Assembly (NCBI GenBank): GCA_020284085.1
Contig: JACEVL010000006.1
Coordinates: forward strand, 882,280 to 946,279
Origin: Aporrectodea caliginosa
Lineage: Eukaryota > Annelida > Clitellata > Crassiclitellata > Lumbricidae
DNA length: 64,000 bases
Direction of reading: 5' to 3'
Part shown: piece after piece, positions 44,778 to 53,656 of the stretch
Layout: every line of letters begins with the position of its first letter
How positions within the stretch are numbered: position 1 is the stretch's first letter
Position numbers and translations under genes: made by a program
The notes under the pieces: generated by a model
The model's input: the letters and a program-made list of their open reading frames with translations, nothing else
Told to the model about the DNA's origin: nothing
Databases searched by the model: none

Positions 44778-45363
44778 CGCCTGTAGCCGTGTCTGCCGCT
44801 ACTATATAATACTGCGCGTGTATAAATTTTATACACAGTGCTGCATGCAGAAACAAATATCAGAGAGGGTTTTATATGTCTTGTTTCATTTAATGGGGAA
44901 AACTATCTTGATTACCTGATTGTAGTTCATCCTACTTCTTTCCCTATTTTAGCAAGTTTTTTAAGCACAAAACGGCTGATTACATTGATTGTTTATTTCT
45001 ACAATTCGTTGATGGTCCTTCCTCTTTATCCTTTACCTTTACATTTGCTTTGTACTTTTTCTACTTTTCCGATTGTTTAAAACCCATTTTCTTATTTTGT
45101 CTCTTAGAACAGCACTGAATTTGACAGACTGACTGAAAATAATGGGGATCATTAATTTGTTCGCACACATCTCCGCTCAGACAGATGGTGTGAGGAACTG
45201 ATGATGGTAGTCCTGCTGATGATGATATTGATGATGATGATGATGTTGATGATGATTTTGACATTGATGAATTTGAACCTGTAAATTCATCCTTGAATGC
45301 AGGTATTTGCATGAATCTAGTAGGTAGTGAATGAATTTTCGATTATCTTTTCATGTTGTCCAG
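44778..45363. other. Intron before the coiled-coil exon
   Basis: A (GAT)n-rich stretch at 45190-45265 gives acidic open frames. It lacks a clean acceptor in frame and I do not call it an exon. The intron ends TTTTCATGTTGTCCAG. Confidence 0.5.
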
Positions 45364-45507
45364 GTTTGTCAACAGTTCTGGCCTCAACGCCTTATCAAAA
45401 CAGCTGGCCAAACTACAGAGGGAGCAGCTTGAGATCGAAGAGGAACGATTACGCCACCTTAAGATTCAAGAAGAGGTCGAAAGAGCTCGCAGCCCAATCG
45501 CTAACTG
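45364..45507 (+). CDS. Coiled-coil exon of the unidentified gene
   Basis: A 144-base exon between TTGTCCAG/ and ACTG/GTAAGT, both strong. In the frame that continues into exon 4 it reads FVNSSGLNALSKQL, then LAKLQREQLEIEEERLRHL, and ends VERARSPIANW. The central part has hydrophobic residues at a/d spacing with many Glu/Gln/Arg, a clear short coiled coil. GC-ending codons are frequent. Another frame is also open but ends four codons into exon 4, so I prefer the coiled-coil frame. It starts with one leftover base; exon 2 leaves one base too, so they cannot join directly. An exon of 3n+1 bases is expected between 35.6 and 45.3 kb. Confidence 0.82.
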
Positions 45508-46090
45508 GTAAGTTAGTTTCCAGCTGGACTCTTTACAGTTCATCCATCAGCTGGTGTATTAGAACCACCTTATAGGGAAATGACCATTGGCCAGTCTAAG
45601 TCCAACCTAGTGATATACTGATGCCAAAACTGTATGATAATATCAATCTAGTGGTCATTACCAAGAGGGTAACTAACTTTAAGAGAAAACCTCACTGTTG
45701 ATTCAAAAGTATCATCTTCTGACAGATAGATTGACTTCCAAGGCACATTTGCTCTGCCAGACCTTGAATAGTTCTAGCTGTTCTGAAAACTTCTTCATTC
45801 TCCGATGGTGGTTTATTTAAGAGATCTATTAAAATCTCGGACTTGCGACAGTCCTGGCCTCAACGGAGTATGAAATGGCATGGCACCCATTAAAATGGAC
45901 AGCAGTGGTGGGTATATCACCTGATCAATTAATTGAAAAATGAGCCAGAGATAAATAACTGAGGGAGAAGAGCAAAGCTCTTCTGAAACTTGTTTATTTG
46001 CCAATAGAGCCACTTATAGGGAATCCACCATGGTCAATCTTCTTCCACAGTGATATACTGATGCCAAAACTGCAGGATAATATGTCCAAC
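45508..46090. repeat. Intron start with decayed tandem duplication
   Basis: CCACTTATAGGGAA ... GTGATATACTGATGCCAAAACTG occurs at 45564-45640 and again at 46008-46072. TCCTGGCCTCAACG at about 45849 matches the exon 3 start (TTCTGGCCTCAACG). An old tandem copy of the exon 3 region, no longer coding. Confidence 0.6.
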
Positions 46091-46094
46091 GTCA

Positions 46095-46412
46095 CGCCAG
46101 TTGGTTTCTCTGTTCTCTGAGAAACCTTTCAGTCCGCTGTATCCCTCCTCTGCCAACATCCAGATTGAGTAGCATTGTTCTTGGCTCTACCTCTCATCTT
46201 TTTAGTTCCAGCTCTTCCCTCAATGATGTCTCTTAGTATGGTGTCGTTTATTTAAGAGATTCCTATCCATTTCTTCTGCCGTCCCCGTATAGTGCCTATC
46301 AGTGATCACCCATTCTTCCAGCAGATGTAAGATTTCCTCATCAGTTCTTCGAAAAACCCAGCTGATTTTCTCTATTCTGCGCCATATCCACAGCTCAAAG
46401 GCCTCCTTTATT
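46095..46412 (-). pseudogene. LINE (RTE/craft-like) C-terminal fragment
   Basis: On the minus strand from about 46411 the frame reads KEAFELWIWRRIEKISWVFR then RTDEEILHLLEEW. This fits the conserved KAFEMWxWRRxLRISW......TNEEVL pattern at the end of one class of LINE reverse transcriptases. It then loses frame after about 43 codons. It lies antisense in the intron between exons 3 and 4. Confidence 0.8.
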
Positions 46413-47274
46413 TGCCATGAACTTTATCAATCCAGAAGGGTCATTGTAGGGAAATATTGTGGGGAACGTTTCTACTTTGGGTAAAAGAATTTATTCACTC
46501 ATTTATTTTCGTTCATTCATTTGTCATTCAGAAGATTTATATAGCTCATGTTGAGTGTTGAGGCATCCGCTCTCAACGTCTCATCCCAGACTGATGAGAA
46601 AAGTTTCTAAAAGTGGTATGAGTGTGTTTCACAATGCATAACTATGGCAAGTTACTTCTCAGCTCATACGTAACTTGTAATATTCATTAACGAACTGGTT
46701 AATTAGTAAACCATTTTCTAATAAGTTATCATAAGTATTTTATGACCAGGTATCTTCTTGAATGTCAGAACTTATTGGATATTTAAAACTTGGCTTGGGA
46801 CTTAAATGATCTGCATGTGTTTTTAAATGTACTGTATATAATATATAGAATGCGTGGGTAGATTATATGTATACGGGTGTATGCGCTGAGTTCTGTTCTG
46901 AGTAGCTGCTGACTTAGCATATAAAATAATCTGTTTGCATTTTTGAATGTACTGTGTATTTAGATTGTTTGTGGTGACTAAACATGTGTTTGTCTGTGTG
47001 CTGAGTTCAGTCGGTGTGCTATAAATGCCGTCTGAACTGTTTTATTTTGTCTTTAATATAAAGACTGCTTATTCCACTGTAGGTCAATATCAGCGGGAGG
47101 CATTTTGAGTCATCTGACGTCTTTGCTGGCCTTGCTTTTCTTTTATTGATACCAGAATCGGGGCCTTGTTCAGATGCAATACAATACTGTATTCAAATCA
47201 ACTGAAATGCGATAGTTCAGAGTTTTGTTTAGAGGTCTTCAGTTAGCTGAGTGTGATCTAAGTAAGGAGGAACA
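46413..47274. other. Intron background
   Basis: Nothing recognised except TTTATATAGCTCATG near 46528, a decayed SINE-type 3' module, and a loose local repeat: GTACTGTATATAATATATAGAATGCG (46828) versus GTACTGTGTATTTAGATTG (46949). Confidence 0.35.
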
Positions 47275-47640
47275 CTTAAGTATAAGTAAGTAAGTATATC
47301 CTTTATTGAAAAACCAACTGCTAACCGCACTTTGGTGTACAAAGATCATCAAATACAAAAAATTAAGTATAAAGCATCGGTGTGACAAATGTTTTACGAG
47401 ATCCACTAGAGTTTGCCTTAGGTATTATTCATTTGTGGGTTCTGGGGCGTAGCGAGTATGAAACAGTTTTCACTATAATCATTCCATAGGCATTCTGAAC
47501 TATATCAGGCAGTAGTTGATGTAATACATGTGCAGGGTTGCTGATGATGGCAGAAAAGAGGTTAAAGTCTGCTTTTCTGCAAAGTTGCTCGAAACTTTGG
47601 TAGGATTCCGGTAGATAATTATAACTGGATAAGTGCAAGG
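47275..47640 (-). pseudogene. LINE group C, second lineage copy
   Basis: (AAGT)n tail at 47281-47300 then CTTTATTGAA and CTGCTAACCGCACTTTGGTG. On the minus strand about 47620-47430 reads ESYQSFEQLCRKADFNLF, NPAHVLHQLLPDIV, and YSLRPRTHK. Homologous to the 44.5-kb copy but diverged. Confidence 0.8.
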
Positions 47641-48170
47641 TAGAACACTTCCCAGTATGATCATTCCCCACTACAATCATTTCCCCTCTACAATCATTCC
47701 CGTTATAGCCATTCCCAATGTTTAAAGTTGATGGGGATGCATGGGAAATTCTTTGCTCTCGTTTCCACTGCTCACCATGCAATGAACCCTGGTAATGCAT
47801 GCGTTCCAATAAAACTCTTCTTTGGAGTTCCCGCTGCTCACCAAGGCCATTTTAACCACTTGCCATTCCAAACTATGTCATTCTCCACTGTAGTCATTCC
47901 CTACTATGATCATTCCCGCTGTAGCCATTCAGAACTATGAATGTTCCCATTTATAACCTTTTCCCACCGTAATCATGCTCCAGTAAGCATTCTCTGCTAT
48001 AATCATTCTTCACTACAATCATATCCTACTAAATCTTTCCTCTCTATAATAATTCTCCACAGCCATTCCCATTATAATCATTCCCTACTATAACCATTCT
48101 CCCCATTTTAGCTATTCCAGACTATATAATTCTCTATTGTAAACTTTCCTTACTTTAATAATTTCTACTT
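47640..48170. repeat. Degenerate tandem array, ACTATAATCATTCCC-type unit
   Basis: Dozens of imperfect units combining (T)CATTCCC with CTATAAT / CTACAAT / CTGTAG, spacing roughly 15-17 bases, interrupted at 47710-47850. A further block of the same unit lies at 48605-48700. A scattered unit at about 47470 suggests the array began inside the LINE C copy. Confidence 0.75.
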
Positions 48171-48535
48171 CATGCATTTTTATGACGTTTGTTTGGTGCC
48201 ATTTCCTCCGACCAACATCAAGTTCTTTACCCACTGTTTTCTCCGATTCGTCCTACTGGATACTCATTCCGTCCCGTCCCCATGGTGTTCCCTTCCTAAC
48301 AAAGATACTGTAATCTCATATCCAGAGTACTATATAAAACTATATATTGATTCTTTTCTTTGATTTATAACACTAATGATCCAATAATTATGTATAACAT
48401 GCCTGTTTTAATTTTATCTAAACATTAATCTTATCTTTAAACATCCAATAGGACCTTAGTTTATCAATGTACAAATTGCGTACTTGTCAGCTTATTTTAA
48501 TAAACGAAAATTGATTGATTTATTGCTATATTATG
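48171..48535. other. Intron background within the array
   Basis: No ATTCCC units; GTTCTTTACCCACTG ... TTAATAAACG suggests an inserted repeat that splits the tandem array. Confidence 0.35.
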
Positions 48536-48700
48536 ATGTATGTACACCAGAGTGCAGTCTGGCAGCTGGTATGATAAAGAATATACTTACTTATTTCCTT
48601 TTCTATGAACATTACCCATTGTAATAGTTCCAAACTACAACCATTCCCAATTATAATCATTCCCAACTATAATCATTTTCTCAATATGATCATTCCTCAC
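48536..48700 (+). repeat. LINE C tail (48536-48598) and second ATTCCC array block
   Basis: GTACACCAGAGTGCAG ... AAGAATATACTTACTTAT is a plus-strand group C tail; the array unit resumes directly after it. The insertion 48171-48598 may therefore be a single LINE C copy. Confidence 0.6.
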
Positions 48701-49273
48701 TCTCAGATGGACTCCCGTCGAAGATACACTTTTCCATAAATTGTGCTCCTAACTGTAGTAAACCTTGTAGTGCACTGCTTTCTAACAGGAATGACAGCCT
48801 GGCAACATGTATAGTCAGTCATCTCCCTGTGTTTTCTGTGGTAATTCTTACATCTTACAATGACCGGTACATACTTTTGCTTCACCATTGTAAAGTGGGT
48901 GTCTGTGCAATGTGCATGCAGTGCATGCATGCATTTTACGCTTAGTAACATACAAGCGCAGACAGCGTGAAAGAGCCGAGGTAGAGTGTCGCAGTGCTAG
49001 GCACAGCTGGTTTCTTCTGCTGTTAAGTTCAAGAGAAAATGCACTGCTCCTCGCTGAGTTGCCTTTTAAAATAACACTCCACTGAAGAGCAGCTGCACTG
49101 GAAATCGGTGCATATTACTATGGTCATTCTTCACTTGAAGGCATCTTTCACCAAGTGCAGTATTTTAATTTTGCTAATAATTCAGCTTATTTATTGAGAT
49201 AATTGTCATGTGTTTTGCATTTCACTCTCGCAAACTTTAAGTAATAACATATTGGTGTTTATTTTTGAAACTG
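48701..49273. other. Intron background, nothing recognised
   Basis: GTGCATGCAGTGCATGCATGCA near 48910 is a small palindromic tract. No exon. Confidence 0.35.
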
Positions 49274-49520
49274 ACACAGCACAGTATGATTTCAAGTCAT
49301 AGTATGAATGGATGATCACAAGTTATTACAGGACTCGAATTTAACTGTATGGCAGCCATGCAAGGGGCCCTTCACGTCCTACTGCTCATTTTACCAATGC
49401 CATCTGGTGAATGAAAGGCCAGGTCGACCTTTGGGACGATAGCGGGAATCGATCCTGGGTCCATGCTCATCTTCTGCTCTTCGTGTCAGAGTGCTACCAT
49501 TGCACCATCATCCTCTGGCA
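49274..49520 (-). mobile_element. SINE S3, contiguous copy
   Basis: On the minus strand GGTGCAATGGTAGCACTC is the head with box A, and GGATCGATTCCCGC is box B. The body ends with the CAGTATGATTTCAAGTCATAG block. The uninterrupted structure shows that the 0.4-1.05-kb copy is split. Confidence 0.85.
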
Positions 49521-49589
49521 CCCCCACCAAAAAGACTAGACTTTTTCTGTTGGACTGAATTCCTTTGAGTGTAGTCTTCAGATTCAACT

Positions 49590-49756
49590 TAGGTGGTAGA
49601 TGTCATTCTAGCCAAGCAGCTAACATGTTTGTTTTATGCCTCTGTGGTCTGGCTTCAAATCCTGGACAGATCACACGAATTGACATAGATCACATTGCCA
49701 GCCTTAGTGGCTTCATTCTCAGTACAAGTGTGCTAAGCAATGGTCTATTTCAGTGA
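49590..49756 (+). mobile_element. Possible diverged S4-like SINE
   Basis: GGCTTCAAATCCTGGAC is box-B-like and CTTAGTGGCTTCATTCTCAGTACA resembles the S4 3' part. Weak. Confidence 0.4.
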
Positions 49757-49764
49757 CTATCTAG

Positions 49765-50168
49765 CAGTGTTTCCGTTAGCACCGAAATGGCCATTTTTAC
49801 GTCCATAACAAATGTCCAAAACGTCCAAATTTTTCGGGTTAGGCGTAAGTAAAATTCCAATCGTGAGTTGCATATATCCATTTATTTATCTTCGGACATA
49901 TACACGTCAAGCGCTAAGGTTAAGGAGGTATTATTTCATCGCTATGTGGATTGGTCTATGGATTAGTACTATTGCTTCTGGTCATATACAAACTTTCATT
50001 GGGACTTGAAAATGCAGTCGTAAATATTGATATAAAGTGTGTGATTGTGTATTGTGCTATGTAACATACTCGTATGCCCTGTGTGATCGCCGTTAGAAAT
50101 GAGCTATGTCCAAAATTCTAGGTCAGGGCGTAAGTACGTCCTCTTTCTGGAATGTAACGGAAACACTG
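49765..50168. mobile_element. hAT-type MITE, 404 bp
   Basis: Perfect 14-bp terminal inverted repeats CAGTGTTTCCGTTA. Flanks CTATCTAG (49757-49764) and CTGTCTAG (50169-50176), 7 of 8. GGCGTAAGTA occurs near both ends. Confidence 0.93.
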
Positions 50169-50176
50169 CTGTCTAG

Positions 50177-50735
50177 TAACTTCTGTAGCTCCGAGCTGAT
50201 AATACACCTTAATAAATCACCGGCAGACCACTCATTTAAGTTGTTAAATGTAGTCTGTACCTTGGCCCGCGTTTGTTTGCACATTTTTCGCGGCAATATC
50301 TGAGCAATTTCTGGCTGATCGCCAGTTCGCTTAGCCGATGCTAATTGCCTGTTTGCTTCGGCTCTCCACTCGATTTGAGCCGCTCGTACTTGATTGCACA
50401 TTCACTCGCTGACCGAATGATAGGGCCTTCGATCAAGAGCCCGTGGTGCTAAATAGGACCGCTGAATACTTTAATATCGGCGTCGGAAACGTGACTCCGG
50501 TATGCGAGCTATGTCGTCTGTTGAGCAGAGGCGGTTGATCGAGAGGTCCACGGGTCCAGACCGTGCTTTTGTCACCAATGCACCGTGGCAATGCTATTAG
50601 GAGGTAATTATTTCCAGGCGGCATTGCTCGTCGCTGCCAATCCGTGCACCCAAGTTCTACTTGAAGTGTTTCATTTAAAATTGGAATCAGGGTGAGAATT
50701 GGGGGGGTTGGGGGGTTCAACCCCTCTAGTCTTTC
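50177..50735 (-). other. GC-richer segment with interrupted minus-strand frames
   Basis: Compared with the surroundings the segment is richer in CpG. The minus strand keeps an open frame (about 50401-50177) reading AAQIEWRAEANRQLASA and NNLNEWSAGDLLRCIISS. Upstream on that strand another frame contains GCTDWQRRAMPPGNNYLL. It could be a decayed transposable-element protein or a processed pseudogene. I do not recognise it. Confidence 0.35.
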
Positions 50736-52239
50736 TTAGGATTCCACAGTAAGTCTACATTTCACACCCAAACTGCACATGAATCAACGTCAACCCCCCT
50801 CGAAGTTATTTTTGTGCAATTCTCATTCTGATTGGAATAATTTGTCATGCCGTTATGTGTGTCATGTAAGGAAAGGTCATCCATTTGTTCTGATTATGCT
50901 GTCATGTTTTTTTATGCTGCGACTGAAATAGCTTAATTGCAGCATCAAGAATTATATTATTCAGTTATTCAGAATCTTGACTGACTAACTGGTTGACTGA
51001 ATGACTGAAAGGACCCAATGCATTGTCTGGCTTCGTCACTCACCATCTCAATGACTCCTGATGTCTGGCTGACACAGGAATGTGATCAAACAAATGACTG
51101 ATTACCCTAGCTTTTCTAATGCCTTGATTGATTACTGTGTGTCCATTGGTTGAATCACGGCTGATGCGATTGGCATACAAATGCAATGCATAAGGAAAGA
51201 CCTCAACTCCCATTGTATTTTATATAGCTGTTTGTGTTATTGTGCTATCATTTAGGTTAAAATTAGCCAATGACAATTTAAGCGATTTTTGAAGGTGCAA
51301 CCAAAAAGACACTGACATGAAAAATGTTGGGACAGGAATTTAACATAGCTCAAAATAGCATTGACTATTAATAGTTCAGAAGACACTGTGTTAGAACAAA
51401 GAAGTGTATAATGCATTTAGTTTGTCATAACTCAGTTGAGTGTGGCAATATGTTCATTCTGTAAAGATCTGATGTTTTGCTTGCACTGATTGTATTTGAC
51501 AGCATGACAGCATTTATTAATCTAATCTAATGAGATTCAGTGACTTCTGCAGGGCTAGTATCTTAATGGACACAACATCCATTGACCATTACTTTTAGTG
51601 AAACCATATAGTCAAACTCTTAGTTGTTTGGAGAAGCTTACCAGAGTCAAAATTTGGTAAATTTGATGTAATCAGGGAAAGTCAGGACAGTATCATAAAT
51701 TTGAAGTGTTCAGTAAAGTACCCAAATAATTTATGAATTTGCATCTTGCTTGGTTTTTAAGTGAACTGACCTGCACTGAAAAGCAGTTTAATAAAACTCC
51801 AAAACTTTAAATACTTGGAGGTGTTTTATGTGTTAGTTTATATGCATTTGTCAAATGCAGTTTTGTTTGTCTTTTACCCCGTGTGTATTAGGTTCATTAC
51901 TGTGAGTATGTTAATTGGAAATTAATAGAATTCTCCTTCTATGAATTGGTCATTTAAGTCAATATGTGTGGGGACCTTGAGTCTTGTCTGTAGTGCAACT
52001 GATAGATGACTGTAATTCTTACATAGTTGCATTATGCAGATATAGTAGAGAATACAGATTCTAAATGTAGACATATTCGTGTTTTCTGGGTGTTTGCAGT
52101 CATAATATTGTTGGCTTCTTGCTAATGTGGGATATATTACTAAAATTACTTCATTTAAAAAATCCCTGTGAAGGGCTTTGTTTTACATTGAGGTATTTGT
52201 TTTGTTTTTATTTGCAAGTTTCAGATGTCCATGCACATA
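50736..52239. other. Intron background, nothing recognised
   Basis: CpG-poor. TTATTAATCTAATCTAATGAGATTCAGTGACTTCTGCAG near 51514 recurs near 52308-52345, so a repeat pair is present. No exon. Confidence 0.4.
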
Positions 52240-52489
52240 TATTTGGAGATGTTCATCTAGCGAACTTAGTTGTAATGAGTACAATGGCTGATAGCATTTG
52301 ATAACATTTATTAATCTGATCTAATTTGGTTCATTGACTTCTGCAGTGATAGTATCTTAATGCACATGGCATCAATTGATGCTCACTTTATACGCTTAAT
52401 GGCTTTATACACTGTCATTGAGAAGAGCAGGCAGTGAGGCAGAGGGCTGACCACTCACCCACATATGCTGAGGCTAAAAAATGAAGTCA

Positions 52490-53416
52490 TTAACCCTTTT
52501 GCCCCTGAATTCCCATTGCAATATTTTCGTATCCCGGCACTCCCATGCGTCATGGGTGTTGAAATCGATATATCGGTAGGGCTGTCAACGGGGGCCCGGG
52601 TTGCCGGGCCCCCGTTCGAACGATTGAGCCCGGGCCGGTAAATCAATTTTAAAAGCCCGAGGAAGAGGCATAATGCCTTAAACATCATTCCAATTGTTTA
52701 ATTATGGTCTAAGGGCTTAATAGCTGGCAGATGGCTGTTGCCTGTAGAGCCAAGCCGCGTGGGGTGGGGCAGTCTACGACCCAAGATTGCTTGCGTGGGG
52801 GCAATTGTATTTCAAGAGTGCCACGTTGTAACATCGTAACAGTACGCCATGAACGTGTGTGGCGGATTCCGAGTTGAACAACATCGTACAAAGGCCGTTG
52901 ACGCCGGCAGAAATTATTTTGAACAGTTCTCACGCTCGCGTGTGGTGTAAGAGAAGCCAATCCAAGAAGGGCAGGTGGACAGACAAGCCGCCCCTCCACG
53001 CCTATAGACTCTGGGTGGGAGGCCTAGGGCTAAATCCGCCGACAGCGGAGGGGGATTGGCTGTTTATGCCGGCGCCATTCAGAATAGACCCGTTCATGAG
53101 GGCTGCAGAATGTTGTGCCTCACTGGAAATGTTTGTCCCCATGCAAGCTATCCTCCATTGGGACTGGCCGGTGACAGCTGTCAATCAATGTAGCACACAT
53201 ATTACGAAATTTAACTAGTCTCTAGCAATCAATACCCAATTTGGAGGTTGTTTTACTGACGGCCTGACGGGCTTACGGGCCCCCGTTCAGGTTGTTCTCG
53301 GGTACCCGGGCTGCAGTTTACTAACATTTTGACAGCCCTATATATCGGTTTCTCGAGAATAAGTAACGGACACACAACCAGGTTCATAAATCGGTTTCTC
53401 GGGGCCAGAGGGTTAA
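52490..53416. mobile_element. piggyBac-like MITE (TTAA flanks), itself interrupted
   Basis: TTAA at 52490-52493 and 53413-53416. Inside, CCCTTTTGCCCCTGA and, inverted, CCCTCTGGCCCCGAG (11 of 15). TTAA duplication plus CCC ends is the hallmark of piggyBac-type insertion. Without the inner hAT it is only about 150 bases long. Confidence 0.7.
52577..53340. mobile_element. hAT-type MITE, 764 bp, innermost of the nest
   Basis: Ends are TAGGGCTGTCAA and its exact inverse TTGACAGCCCTA. Perfect 8-bp flanks TATATCGG at 52569-52576 and 53341-53348. Subterminal GCCCGGGTTGCCGGGCCC and GGGTACCCGGGC. A GC-rich centre gives spurious open frames of about 100 codons on both strands. Confidence 0.95.
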
Positions 53417-53547
53417 CGCTTGATACCTATGGCTGCCTTTTAGAGTTAGCGCAAGAGAATTCTAATCTAATCTAATGACTTCATGGTGCCACAGACATTG
53501 TACCTTGTTACAGTATCATTTAATTCAGTCTTTCTTTTTTCCTGTAG

Positions 53548-53656
53548 GTACGAAATGAGGTCACCGCAGTTCCACTACGAGGCTCGCAAGCACAACGAAC
53601 GCCTCAAAGGAACTGAAACTCGGCCGAAAAACTCGAGATACAAGCCAAACCCATAG
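53548..53656 (+). CDS. Terminal coding exon of the unidentified gene
   Basis: Acceptor TTTTTTCCTGTAG/ at 53547. The first base completes the Trp codon begun by exon 3 (TG/G), then the frame reads YEMRSPQFHYEARKHNE, GTETRPKNSRYKPNP and stops at TAG 53654-53656. Basic and aromatic residues dominate. Together with exon 3 it forms a compact C-terminal module of about 83 residues (coiled coil, then an aromatic/basic tail) after a long disordered region. It is the only in-phase pair with strong splice sites on both sides. Family not recognised. Confidence 0.85.

Larger units (their letters stand above)
52240..53455 (+). mobile_element. SINE S4-like remnant split by a nested insertion
   Basis: CATCTAGCGAACTTAGTTGTAATGAGTACA and then GACCACTCACCCACATATGCTGAGGCTAA are S4 family phrases. 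The family continuation (GAAGTCATTAAC...) is broken at TTAA 52490 by the element below and resumes at 53413. Confidence 0.6.

Noticed and set aside
44735..44840. Peptide AGIAAGAVVTATPVAVSAATI after a TTTCCAG acceptor, resembling an ISG12-like helix
   Set aside because: It is antisense to the well-supported LINE C C-terminus; the resemblance is composition only.
45190..45302. Acidic exon (GDDDIDDDDD...EFEPVNSSLNAG with a donor-like GCAG/GTATTT)
   Set aside because: Low-complexity GAT repeat, an in-frame TGA directly upstream, no usable acceptor, and only about 60 bases to the next exon.
52709..53218. Open frames of about 100 codons on both strands with GC-rich codons
   Set aside because: They lie wholly inside a hAT MITE and overlap each other; no homology to transposase.
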